Source of the DNA: Sipunculus nudus
Lineage: Eukaryota; Annelida; Sipuncula; Golfingiida; Sipunculidae
Direction: 5' to 3'
Length of the DNA stretch: 64,000 nucleotides
NCBI GenBank assembly: GCA_026874595.1
Contig: CM049313.1
Span: 14,817,508-14,881,507 of the forward strand
The notes beneath the pieces were generated by a model. The model worked only from the letters and a program-made list of their open reading frames with translations. It was not told the DNA's origin and ran no database searches. Each line of letters opens with the position of its first letter. Position 1 is the first letter of the stretch. The translations under genes were made by a program, and so were the position numbers. This document shows positions 35,316 through 47,495 of the stretch, piece by piece.

Positions 35316-37890
35316 AACTACATGACAATATCTCAAAATGTTTAATATAAAACTACATGACAATATCTCAAAATATTTTTTTTTTCCTGCATCATGTTTC
35401 ATTCTTACTGAAAATAGATTTTAAAATATTTTGATTCAGTCAAAAATTTTAAATTTCATTTTTAGACAAAATAGCTCATATATATACCTCAGTCCGTTCC
35501 AGGAAATATACAAATCTGCTGGATGACTTACTGGTATACGAAAAATATGCAATAAATAATTACGCGGGAGATAGTGAGAATGAATAGGGAGATGTACGGT
35601 AATAGGTTTCCGAGAAATTGTATCCGATGTGTGGGTATGAGCGCGTGCGTGTCCTGGCGCTGTTAGATAAATTAATAATATTTCATATGTTTATTCTTCT
35701 TGTTAATATTTTAATATTATTATAATAATTGCACACTAACAAGTTAGGCACACATGCATTAATTTTGCAATTCGAAAAAAAATAAAACGCATAATGATTA
35801 GGATTATAAAGATTAAACACCCATATAATTAAAATATATGTACGAAATATAATAGTATGTATACACTTTTCCAGTAAAACCATTCCTTTCGAAAGCTATA
35901 TCTGAAGTCGTATTTATGAAGACCACTTTGTTAAATTGTCCACACCTTTGATCATTATTTATCAGGGCACAAATGCATCTCGATCACAAAATATGGTAAA
36001 TACGATGACGAAAATGTATCTTGAAGCAATATTTGTTTACACTTATCCAAAATAATCTATGATCTATCTGGACATAAAATAACATCTATCTGGCACGAGG
36101 TTTGTAGGCAAAAGCATATATTTCAATTGACGGAATAATTGTTACATATCAAACCAAATTTTGTAAGAAGTGCCTTCCGGTCAATCCTTCAGGTGCCCAT
36201 TCAGCAGATCAGAGTCCACAGTAGCAGGATAACAAACCGTTATCAGACCTTTACAAAAATGAATGGAACGCGGTAAAGTCTGTTGAATCTATATTTCATT
36301 TTCATTTTAAAAATATGCATATTAACATCATTTCTAATATATCAAACACTGGTTGCAGTTAATATGACCAAAACCAGTTTAAAGGTTAAATGTAGCTTGC
36401 TTCAGGTCAGAAGGTCACATTATCCATTCATCCTTTAATTGGCCCCACATTTTAAAGTTAAAATATTGGAGCTCAGCTCAGAAATATTAATAAATCTTTG
36501 AATATTAATCAATACTACACAATTATTTTTATTATAAAGATCATACTAGTATAGGTGCGTTCTGGGCAGTGTGCGATTGGAGTGTACATTCGCAGTCTGC
36601 ATGGATTGGACCATTATTTTTATTGGACAACACCTGTATTGTTTTAGTAATTCTGGCGGCCGCAAATTTTAATGAAGAATTTAATGTGTATCATATCATA
36701 CACTCGTCGTCTATTCCATTAAGACCATCTGTTTAAATGCTGTGTCCGAACACGTATTTAGCAAAAAAAAAAAAAACAGGTTATTGAACAAATTTGTTGA
36801 GCTATCTAAATATTTGATCACTGAGGGACTGTGCATTGATGTACCTCAGTCACGATATACGACATACAGGCAAGTAAGACAATTCTCAGAATTGTGACAA
36901 AGGATGCAAGTGTTTACAGTTATCCTTAATAATATTTAACTGAAGGGGACATATTTGGCTTGTGACTTTGTTCAGATCTATGCACTCTGAAACTGTTGAT
37001 ACTTTTGAGTACAAATAAAGTTAATGAGGACTTATGAAGATCAGCTTGGTGTTTTATTCGTTTAGAATAAATATAACTCTATAAAAATATAGGTCAGTAA
37101 TATTATCGATTTGCGTTGTTTAGACCAAGTTTTACATTCTAAGTTGTTTAGTTATAGTAGGAGATGTCCGACTGAGTTAATTAAAAATTGTTTTTAATTA
37201 TAAAGTCATGTAAGTGAATATGAATATGCTAAAGTTGTTTTATGGTGCTGAGACCGCCATTTTAGTGTTAGTCTTAAGTCCGTAGAAGCAAACACGATAT
37301 ATCTATCAGGAAAAGGGGCCTTGTCTTGAGTTTACCTACATATTCTTTTGTTCAGGAGTGTTGTCAGTGTTGGAGTTCTAAACCTCAGAACCTTTAGGGT
37401 GAATTTCAGAGAGTGTTTTAAGATACAGATAACGCATATATTGGATTTGGAATATAATTGGTCGATTTTGTTATTCAGACATATAGTTCCAAGCTTTCAT
37501 TTATATAGACATTTTGTTTGCAATTTAATCGTTTCATACAGATATTTTTTACCTAAAACAGGAAATAGAAAGGCCTGCGAAATTAATTAAACCGCAGGCT
37601 TGCATGTAATAGAGTAATTAATCGTGTAGCTATGGTACAGGTCTGATGTTAAAAAGTAATGGGAAAAAGAAAGTGATAAGAAACACAGGCTAATATTCTA
37701 CAGGACATGATTTCTAGATGAAATAATGAGTAAGACCATTTTTCAAGTAACACCATATTTAATAAGCTACTGCATGTACAGAAACACTAAATAAACTAGA
37801 CAGTTTACTACATAAAAAAATGCAATACAGATTTATCGTAAAAAGTACTTCACTCCTGCAAATCTCAAGTAGACACCGCCTTATTTTTAT
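35316..37890. other. spacer at the centre of the palindrome, no gene seen
   Basis: About 2.6 kb between the end of the second direct copy and the start of the inverted counterpart. It is AT-rich. An open frame at 37348-37590 has no recognisable domain. This is the loop of the large inverted repeat. Confidence 0.5.
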
Positions 37891-39177
37891 TCAGTGAGTA
37901 GTATTATTGATCAAGTGTCATGTGAATCAGTCTGAACAATCATTTATTAGTTTATACATGAGGCTGGCTAGCTGCAACCCTACTAAAGTTTTTACGTTGA
38001 TTCCGATTTTATAAGTAGGATTTCGCAGAACAAAATAGCTTGTTATTACTTCCGGTTTTTTTCTGATCATATGTCAGCAGTATGCCCATAGAAATCCGCA
38101 CATGATTGATTTTATTTTTTCTGAACCTATGGTAACAACATAACCGTCTCTTTGACAACGTTGATGGCTATCCAGTCGAAAAATGTGCCTTTATTATTTA
38201 TAATCCAATGCAAGTGACAAAATTTTGTTGCAATGTCAGGGTTTGATCATTCTCTTTACTTAAATATGATGGCACATTGTGTTTAAAAAAGTACCACATT
38301 TTGCTGATATAAGTTTATGCCTGACAGTGCGTCGATTTAGCATGTGGATTTGTTATGTGTAGGCATTGCATCCAGTACAGAGACTGGTAGCAAGTACAAA
38401 GTGTGACGTCACTTAAACCTGGCATAACATATTGTTTTTGTTCTACTTTAAAAATTAGGAAATATTAACCTATTTGGATGGGAACTAGATTTTTTTTAGA
38501 ATGACGTCACAGCGACGGGTAGACAATGCTCATAGATGTGCCAATTGTTTTTCATTTAACAAATGAAACAAATATGTTATATGATAATATAATGAGATTT
38601 GGCATACGTTTGCTTGACCTTACTACAATGTAGTCCGAGCTAGAACTTATGCTATGTAGGTGGGTTTCTAAATATATTTAGTATATAAATATGTGTATGT
38701 GTGTGTGGCAGCAGGTGCCATGAAAATATGAATGAACTAACGTTCGTCATTTTTAACATCCGTTAGACGCCTTACCGTTTTCAAGTATTTTTTCAGAAAG
38801 AATAATCTTGCCAATCATAAAGTGCGATAGCTTACTTTCTGACAACCAGTAATTTTGGCACAAATCTGAAAAACTCAGCATTCTTGTAAATATTCTTGTA
38901 TGTTTCTCGAAATTTTGACCGCATACAAGCATGTCTTTATCGAGGTTTCAATGATTATCTAGCGGCCATTTTGTTTTGGTTACTTGAGATAAAGTGCGCT
39001 CGGCGCCGTGAGAATGTGCCGGGGTTTATAGGCACTGTTTGTCAAAATGGTAATTGAAATAATATCTAATCGCTCTCCAATGCTTCTGTGTTTGCAAATA
39101 TTTTTTATTATCATTGGTCTTTGAAAGAAGTGAGCATATTCAGTTAAAATTTATAGTTTGATACAATAAAAATTAGC

Positions 39178-39375
39178 AGAAGGGGATCCAGGGGAGGGGT
39201 CCAGGGGGTCCGGCCCCCTCTTTTTCAGCCACCCCAACCTTTTTAAGGGTTTCGGACCAAAATATGTGACCTGCCCGCCCCTTTTCCGGACCTGGGAACC
39301 TATTTTCAGGTTTTCTCATTAGTCCTCCTGGATTGGACCCCTCCCTTTCCTACATCCTGGAACCGCCCCTAAAAG
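39178..39375. repeat. GC-rich insertion, probable short dispersed repeat
   Basis: A GC-rich stretch ('ggatccaggggaggggtcc' ... 'ggaaccgcccct') interrupting AT-rich sequence otherwise related to 21780-21860. Blocks of this 'ggatcc..gggggtccgg..ccgcccct' type recur in animal genomes as short dispersed elements; the family is not assigned. Confidence 0.45.
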
Positions 39376-39919
39376 TGTATCTTCACTACACGTTGACTTA
39401 TGAGTTATATAACAAAGCAATGCATAACATCAGAAATCCAGGAACCCACTTATTAGATGTGATTCTTCGTTATTAATGTGGTTGTTTATTATTTATATTA
39501 CTGGCCATTGGACAACTCATGGAATCTTAATATTGTACCAATAACAAAACATGGCTTGTTAAAAAAAATGTTTATAACTCATACCGTTTGTTCTTTTATT
39601 TATTCTGTTCACTGTGTTTAGCCTCTTTATAAAGTGATGATAATTTGAGAAAACCAACCCTTACCCTGGTGTAAGCATTTTTTCCTCTGCGAGCCTCTGG
39701 CCAAATGCCCAACAAAAAAATTCTTAGAGCTTTCTTTATCCCAGTGTTAACTAAACGTCACACTTTTATGTCACATAATAAAAGGCCCGTCCACAAGAAC
39801 CTGTCACCCTGAAGTGAAATCATTAATAATTCAAGATGATTGATCCGTTAAGCAGATGTTTACATACAAGACGGATTATCTGCTTACAAGTGGATTGTTG
39901 CTCAGTAAACAAATAACAA

Positions 39920-39975
39920 TAATAATAATAACAATTATTATTATTATTATCATTATTATTATTATTATCATTATT
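39920..39975. repeat. (ATT)n microsatellite
   Basis: A run of ATT/ATC triplets; the poly-isoleucine open frame across it is a by-product. Confidence 0.95.
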
Positions 39976-40504
39976 ATTACTAACTTACTAAATTATATAC
40001 CACCCTTTTCACATAGAAACGGGCTTTGCAATAACTTCAATAAACAAAAACAGTGGATAATTTTTTAATATTTAAAGACAAATCTAGGAAATGATTATAC
40101 ATGACCTGCATGTATGTGACATAGCAACAACTAGTATAATAATAATAATTATTGGAGTAAATCAAAAGTATTTGGATCATTCTGGAATAGTTATTATTGG
40201 AGTAAATAAAAACTTTCAGGATTATTCTGGAATATACGACACTTTTTCATGATATATTTCTATAACGGCTTAAGCTCTTTAATAACTGGTTTGTGTGCCG
40301 TCCGATCTATCTGCTTTTTGTGCTTCATGAGCAGCTATGAAATATTAAGTGTTGATGTGTTTTCACACAAAACACGTGTGCCAGCTACCTTCTGTTCACT
40401 TTATAGCAAGCTGGTTTCTACAGAGGACATAAAATCAGCACAAGAGTGCACTTAGAAAATCAAGGAGGTACAAAATAAACTTGAACTTTTAGGATTAAGG
40501 AGTA

Positions 40505-40800
40505 CAAACCTCCATACATATAGGGGATCCTATTGTGGAATACTCGGGCCATATTCCTAGGTTCATTCGTACATAAGTGACCGTACATTTGTGAATAATC
40601 TGCATTCTAAGGAATGCAAACCTCAGCACATGAGGGGGTTCCTATGGTGGAATACTCGGCCCTTGTTCCTTGGTTCATTAGTACATAAGTGACTGTATAT
40701 TTATGAATAATCTGCATTCTAAGGAATGCAAACCTCCGCACATATGGGGTTCCTATTATGGAATACTTGGCTCCTATTCTCAGATTCATTCGTACATTAG
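40505..40800. repeat. ~118-130 bp tandem repeat, about 2.5 units
   Basis: Three successive occurrences of 'aaacctc.gcacat..ggggttcctat.gtggaatactcgg' followed by 'ggttcattcgtacataagtgac'. One inverted counterpart lies at about 19570-19700 and another at 33240-33360, so the tandem expansion is specific to the right arm. The 135-aa minus-strand frame over it is repeat-derived. Confidence 0.8.
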
Positions 40801-41378
40801 TGACATAAGGATTACTTGCCGGATAACAAATATAAATCTCATCGATTCCTTTTTGACCCATTCCCAAAAAGAACACACAACACGCAAACACATCTTCACC
40901 ACAAACACACCCACTCAAACACATGTACGAAAATGAAAGCATGGAGGCAATTAATAATGTTGAAAAAAAATAAGAAATAAAAATAAAGATTTTGACCTGC
41001 TGCCTGTCTGTCACCAGAGAACTGTGACTTTGTTATATCCTTTTATGTTCAAGTAGGGAGTCTAACAAGATGATTGTTTTTATCATTCGTTGTACATTAA
41101 TATGTAGTATCATGTTAAGATGTTAGCGTGAGAACTTAGGTAAGCGAACAGGTGCCTCTTTTGGTCTTAATTTCAGTGCTGCTTAGAAACCATGGGAACC
41201 GATTCTTGTCTAGACGGTCTCCAAAGTAACGTTGTTTACTTAAGACTTCAAAGACCAAACACTTTTTTATTCACCGTTTCAGGGTTTGATCTCTGGAGGT
41301 GTGTCCATTTTAATATTCATGTAATTAATGACGGTCGGCATAATGGTGTGAAATGATTGGCCAGAAGACGGTCAGGAC

Positions 41379-41652
41379 TTGGGACGTCAGCAAGCACATA
41401 TAAATCGTGGTTTTAGAAGAAATTGCTACAATCGCCCGGTCAGCGCGCCAGTTTTGTGGAGTCTGACGTTAGTCTGCAGTCTTGAGTCGGGTCTGCCTTT
41501 ATCAAAGTCTCGAAAGCCGAGAGACGATGTCTGTAAGCGTAAAACGTCAGTGTCTGAGGACGGCTACGCTGATACCTCTGTCAGGGACTTCAGAATGGAT
41601 ATCACAATTATTGAGGGACTGGTAATCCGGCGTATGTATCTACCGTGAGTGC
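41379..41652 (+). other. GC-richer patch, possible promoter-proximal exon (speculative)
   Basis: A stretch clearly richer in CG dinucleotides than its surroundings, preceded by 'gacgtcag' and 'catataaat' (41382-41406). It contains an 89-aa open frame ending just before 'taccgtgagtgc', which could be a 5' splice site. No protein similarity was recognised and no downstream exon was found, so this may be only a local composition change. Confidence 0.2.
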
Positions 41653-42089
41653 TTCCAGTAACCGGCTAGGACATTATTTATACGCGAAACGTTAAAGGCA
41701 CTGAATATAGTTGTTGGGAGGCATATTCATTTACTTGGTGCTAGATGGATCATGAAAACATATGCTGTGAAAGACATTACTTTTAAGTTCATATAGAATA
41801 GGCTGCGCGCCTATCATTCATTGCATTGTGAACTTTGCCTTGAGGGGTGAACGTCTACTCCAGCGAGCAACTGTTGATTATTGACATGTAGCGATGAAGA
41901 ATCCCTGTGTATATACACAAGTGCGAGCGGACTGAGCGAGAGTCTTAACATTTCTATGTCACATGTGCGCAATGGTCATGTGGTCAGAGGCCGTGTAAAC
42001 AAAGAGAACTCTCTTGTGCAGTGTACATTAAGAAGTGTACCTCGCTGGTTCCTATAGTGTGCAAATACACAGAGGCGTTGGGATATGTC

Positions 42090-42131
<42 letters not shown>
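42090..42131. repeat. (TA)n microsatellite
   Basis: A pure TA run directly before the SINE. Confidence 0.95.
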
Positions 42132-42135
<4 letters not shown>

Positions 42136-42290
42136 AGGGGTGACATGAAAGCGGACAAAACTGCTCCTTAGTGAGGCTTGCTTTTCTAGTGAAGAGGTTG
42201 AAACGCCGGAGTTCTGGGCCACCGGTATGCGTTCAAATCCGGGATCAGCCAAATATTTTCCTCTGAGCAAAAATTTTCCCGTAACAATAT
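42132..42290 (+). mobile_element. tRNA-type SINE, copy 1
   Basis: About 160 bp beginning 'gttaaggggtgacatgaaagcggac' and containing 'gcgttcaaatccgggatcagcc', which resembles the pol III box B (GGTTCAAATCC). It ends near 'cctctgagcaaaaattttcc'. A second member of the same family lies inverted at 61885-62040. The two share 'ggggtgaca', 'gcttgcttt.ctag.gaag.ggttg', 'cgccgga' and the box B region. The family name is unknown to me. Confidence 0.7.
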
Positions 42291-42489
42291 ATATATACAA
42301 TATGCGTATGAAACAAAATTTGGTGGAAAATTTCAATTTATCGCTTTAGAAATATACTTTCTTTTAATGTGTTACATATTTCACTGAGTAATTATTAAAC
42401 TGGAATAAAAAGGAAATAAGATAACCAAAGACATTAAACTTAGTGCTTTTATTCAATAACAATCAGTGGATAATACATATATTCACATA

Positions 42490-43930
42490 GAATAAAACAA
42501 GTGGCCAAACGCCCATTACGCTCAGCTGAATTCAAGGAGCCTGTAACAATGGGTAAAATAAGTTCCAGATAAAAATACTGCATTTTGCCAATAGACCTTA
42601 GATTCAGCTTACAAGGACCTTATTCTACAACTAGAATTTCCATGGACCACCCTGGGTGCAAAGTTAGAAGATTCTAGGTCCAAAGGTTACGATTTGTGCC
42701 GTGATAACAGACGACAGTTCATTTGAAGTTGTCAAAAACAGAGACAAATATGTGTAAAAATTCGAAAAAATACGGGTGACTCTATTAACAAGTCCCATAT
42801 ATATAAAGATATGGGTAATAGAGACCTTATTTCAGATTTCCAACGATATTTTTCATGGACCTCTCTTTTGATACCAAGAAGAAAGATTCTAGGTCTAACG
42901 GTTACGGTTTGTGCCTTGTTAACAGACGACCGCTTAATTTGGTCTCAAAAAATGCGTAAAAATTCGGAAAAAAAGACAGGCGGTGCCACCAGTCGACAGG
43001 ATTTGATGACACACTCTAGGATTAATATTCATTCAAAGAATCATGGCAATCAGTGCATTAGTTATTCAGATACTGGAGCTTTTGTATAAACTTTTAAATC
43101 ATTCGGGGGGGGGAGGTTACCTACGAGCCCCATAGGTCGTAGGATATGGGTAAGAGATACCTAATTTCAGGTTTCTAAGGATATTTTTCATGGACCGCCC
43201 TAGATATTAAGTTAGAAAATTCTAGGTCTTACCGTGCCCTTTTAACGACGACTGCTTCATTTGATGGTTTCAAAAATAAAGAAAAATAGTGTAAAAAATT
43301 AAAGAAATACAGGTGGCACCACCAGTCTGCAGGAGCTGTATTGAAAGAATCAAAGTATTCAATGTATTTGTCATTCAAATACTGGAGCTTTAGTATCAAC
43401 TTTTTATTATGCTGGGGATACATACCAGCCCCATTGCTCGGAGGTTATAGGTAACGAAGACTTAATTTCAATTTACAAAGAAGATTTTTCATGGACCTCT
43501 CTGGATGCCAAGTTAGAAGATTCAAGGTCCAACAGTTCCGATTTGTGCCCTGCTAACGGACGACCTCTTCAATAGTATGTCTCAAAAATGGACCCAAAAA
43601 TGCGCAAAATTGGAAAAAGAAAACGGGCGGAGCCACCTGTATGGAGGAATGGATAAAACACTCCATATATCTAAATGCATGTAAAGAATTATCGGGGTTA
43701 ATTGATTAGTTATACAGATACTGGAGCTTTTGTATCATTTTTCTAATTATTCTGGGGGTAATTACGAGTCCCATGGCTCTGAGGATAATTCCAGTTTTCC
43801 AAGGAGATCTATTATGCACTTATGTGGGTGTTCACCTAAACGTTTACGATTTGTGCCTTGTTAACGGACAGACGACGGATAAAGGGTGATTGCTATAGTT
43901 CAGATGACTTTCATTCAGTTGAGCTAACAA
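42490..43930 (-). repeat. composite dispersed repeat element (~120-bp units), inverted copy
   Basis: On the minus strand it starts 'tcaactgaatgaaagtcatctgaac' followed by 'atcaccctttatccgtcgtctgtccgttaac'. It runs through about six degenerate units ('cgtaac..ttagacctagaat', 'ccatgaaaaat', 'gaaattagg') and ends 'ctgagcgtaatgggcgtttggccacttg'. It corresponds to 16450-18088 in the left arm. Confidence 0.7.
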
Positions 43931-44399
43931 AGCATATATCATTCCTTGCTTAAATTAGTAGAATACATTGAGACACACAGTTTACATACAGATAATTGTG
44001 CTATTCAAAGTGTTTTTAAAAAGAGCAATGCGAGTATGAAGCATAAATTTGATTAAATTGTATGCAAAAATAATACACATTTTTCATGGTTAAATACAAT
44101 AACAATTCGGATTAACGTGATGTTTTAAAAACATATATATCCCACAAACGGTATGTACACTGATCATTTATACATGTTTAGATCCAGATCAACTCTATAT
44201 GAATTTCTTTGTTGTTGTTTGAATTTAAAAAAAAATATGTATCCCTACTAGTTCTACGTACACTGATCAAATATAATTCTTCAGATCAACTCCACATGGC
44301 CTGATGTTTTAAAAAAAAATATGTATCCTACTCAGCTCTTGGTAAATTAGTCATTAATTATTATACGTGTAATATAATAAATAATGAAAAAGCTCATCT

Positions 44400-45890
44400 T
44401 GATCCACATTTTGAATCACATTAACTACCAGTAAAGTCTTCTATAACTATAAAGATCGGGAGCAATATCATATTACCAGAACATATTACCAAGATCCGGA
44501 TCAACTGTTAAAAACCTGAATCTCTATAATTATCATTATCTGGATCAATATGCTTACATATTTACAGTGATATATTCCTCAAAAAGTATCAAGATCTGGA
44601 CCAAATGTTGTTTACCTGCTCTTAGTAGATATCAGTATCGGATTAATGTTCGGACCAATTTCCTGTAACCTGATCCTATAAAAGATGATTATCCTGATTA
44701 ACTGTCGGTAACCGGAATCGCAATATATTTTAAAACCCGGATTAAGATCCGGACAAATTTACTTTAACTTGATCCTTTAAAATGTCAAGATCTTCTTTAA
44801 AGACCTAAAATTCCAAAAAAAAAATTAATTACGATCCGGATCGGTGTCCAGCAACCTGATTCTCTATAAAGATAAATATCCGGACCAACTTACAGTTAGC
44901 TGATCATGTATAGATATCAAGATCTGGAAAAACTCCGAGATACCTGATCCTGCATGAATATCTAAATCCAGACCGTCTTCCAGTATCCAGGTCCTCTATA
45001 AACTTTAATATCCGAACCAATTTCCTGTAACCTGATCGAATCAACTATTATAACCTAACCCTTCATAGAAAATCATACCCAGTGAAACACCGGGAAAGCA
45101 GACCCTTTATACAATTCTGAATTTGTAACAATGTCACATTATGTGTGTGTGTGTGTATTTAAATAAATGTATTCCTATTGAAAATACCAACGTTTAAGAA
45201 AGGATACTCATTGGTTGTTCAATAGATATTTAGAACATAATTTGCATACTGGATATTTGTAACAGACAAATAAACCAACTGATATATCTTTGGAAGTGTT
45301 CCAGACCAAACAATGGATAAATATTAATGCATGCATGCAATGTAAAATTATATGCATAGAACAAACTCCAAGACTTATATGTATCATTTAATCCGGTAAT
45401 TTATATTATCTGGAACCTCAGCAATTATCTGACCCCCCCTTTGTGAATATCTAAATCCGGACCAACTCAAACTAGCTCATCCTTTATAAACGTCTGGACA
45501 TGATTGATTCAATTCAATGTTACCTTATTTATCATATACAACTGTACCCGAGCGAACTTCTTGTCAGCTTGTTCATTTTTAACATTTGGATCAGAGTCAA
45601 CTCCCTGTAACATTATCCATTATTAACATCTTGATCCGATTCAACTCCCTGTTCTTTATTAATTATCAACATCTGGATCGAAGTGAAGTCTCTGTAACAT
45701 TATCCATTATAAACATCTGGATCAGAGTCAACTCCCTGTTACCTTATTCTTTACCAACATCAACTAGCTGTTATTTCATTCATTATAAACATCTGCATCT
45801 GGATCGACTGTATGTAATCTGGTCCTCAATACGTACTTGGACCTGTGTTAACATATCTTTATTAATCCCTTATATAAAATAGATATATCT
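44400..45890 (-). repeat. degenerate ~60-bp 'gatc' tandem repeats, inverted array
   Basis: Some twenty diverged units with 'aagatccggatcaactg..taacctgatcctctataaa' on the plus strand, the inverted form of the arrays at 18110-18640 and 32004-32300. The 98-aa frame at 45586-45882 is made of them. Confidence 0.75.
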
Positions 45891-46720
45891 GGACTACGAA
45901 CACGTATCAATAATACTTCAACACCATAAACATATTTGTTTCAAATTCCGCGTCACTAATTATATTACTTGATTTGGTAATTACAAATACACAGATACAT
46001 ATCATTGGTTTATGTACAAAATCAGTTTTGAGAGAACGCTACCTTTTCTAAAAACTTGCTTCCTAAAATATTTCAATGGAATTATTTGATAACATTGTAA
46101 GGTATCTCACACATAGACCTTGTACACACACAAACTTCCATTCCATGTTATATACTTGCTACCATAAACTTTCAATGTATAAGAAGCATCCTCAGATAAT
46201 TTAACATAAATAAAACTTGATACAGTGTCAGTTTATTTACGAAAAGGTTTTGCCTGCGGCAGTATGCTTCCATTGTACACTATTTCACCATTAAGGGTGT
46301 AAATTGAAATTTTGCAGCATTTTAATAGATAAGCAGATCAGTTCTAAAAGGGAGCTACCATGAAGTAGTGGTGCAATTATTAAGTATTAATTAGGGAAAA
46401 ACTACTTTGTCAATTATTTGAAAATACAATAAAAAATCTATATCTGAGAAAGAGGTTTATTTTTGGTTAACAGATTACTCCAACTGATTGTCAGAATTAT
46501 TGTGCACATGCACAAAACAATATGTATAACATTTTTTTTTTCATGCCGATCAACAGACCTTTTCAGCCTCTGAAGCGCCACCTGCAGGTATTGGCTAATG
46601 GGTGTTCCGTTGTAGTATATGGACCAGAGGAACATATTTTTTTCATGTTATAAAGGATACAAATAAAAAGTATATCTTCCCTTCCCAGTGATTTTAATGT
46701 TTAAGTCTCTGGATTGTATT
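45890..46720. other. no gene seen
   Basis: AT-rich sequence between the repeat array and the X counterpart; no exon or clear repeat was identified. Confidence 0.45.
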
Positions 46721-47339
46721 TAATTTAAGCTGGCAAAACCAGCCATACTTGATCTATCGACCCGAACACTGCAGGAGATTATTAAACACAATGCTCATGC
46801 TCATTGAAAAGGACCTTTAACCAGTCCCGGTAAGGAGTGGTTGCCTAATATGATGTTGATCCTGTACATTTAAAGGGGGCTTAGAATCTAAAAGTGGCAG
46901 GGTCAGTTTATGCCAGACTTTAACTACGACTCTCACGGTAAATGAGGAGATCATCAGATGGCCCTGCTTCATTGTATCGGCCTTGCCCAAGCCTAAATAA
47001 GAAGTGGGTTATCACTTCGCCTGGGGACTGTCAAGAGCACGCCCGGTCTCTCCGGATGGGTAGAGAAATGAGACAATAGGTATACAATAGCGATATCTCG
47101 GAAACTGCGAGATCTGATAAGAAGCGACATGGCCGGCCGCATACTTGCTTTTCGTAAATCCATTCTTTACAAGGGAAGCAGTTGCATACACACCAAAGAA
47201 TGAAAAAGGGATAACAAATCGATCTACTTATCAAGTCTATTCAGTGGGAGTTCTATTTCATATTCCAAAGAACCAAAACCGACACCAGGCTCCATGAATA
47301 ATCTCCTCGGATTATGGGTGGTTTAGCGACGGCTTCTCA

Positions 47340-47495
47340 TTAAGGCGTGGCTGTTTGTGTGCCGACCGAAGCCTGTTTCTTCGCAAAGATGTTGCACAAT
47401 TTAATGACGATCTCAATTACTTCAATCAACGTAAGGATAGACATTCCTATCCATAGACCAAGTTGACCACCAATATCCCCAAGCAAGTTCTCCAG
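47340..47495 (-). CDS. right DEG/ENaC gene, terminal TM2 exon
   Basis: A 156-nt coding part after 'cttttccag', phase 0. It reads LENLLGDIGGQLGLWIGMSI, LTLIEVIEIVIKLCNIFAKK, then a short tail ending TATP and TAA. G-M-S is the expected selectivity filter. The tail is about 12 residues, clearly shorter than in the left gene, where the frame continues past the equivalent position. Confidence 0.95.
   Translation of the reverse strand: MENLLGDIGGQLGLWIGMSILTLIEVIEIVIKLCNIFAKKQASVGTQTATP

Larger units (their letters stand above)
37890..47340 (-). repeat. inverted, diverged counterpart of X-Z (right palindrome arm)
   Basis: Read on the minus strand, this arm matches the left arm in the same overall order: channel gene end, 3' flank, X (about 46730-47010 with 'tatcgacccgaacactgcagg'), 'gatc' and ~120-bp repeats, the ~130-bp unit, the 40249-40455 segment, the ATT-rich tract (39920-39975 to 21215-21280), the 38250 segment (to 22200-22300) and the 37950-38235 segment (to 22306-22608). 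The match is interrupted and visibly older than that between the two direct copies. Confidence 0.75.

Noticed and set aside
39856-40068. Poly-isoleucine open frame
   Set aside because: Translation of an (ATT)n microsatellite.
40607-41014. 135-codon minus-strand open frame
   Set aside because: Built largely from the ~118-130 bp tandem repeat; the repeated peptide segments follow the DNA repeat.
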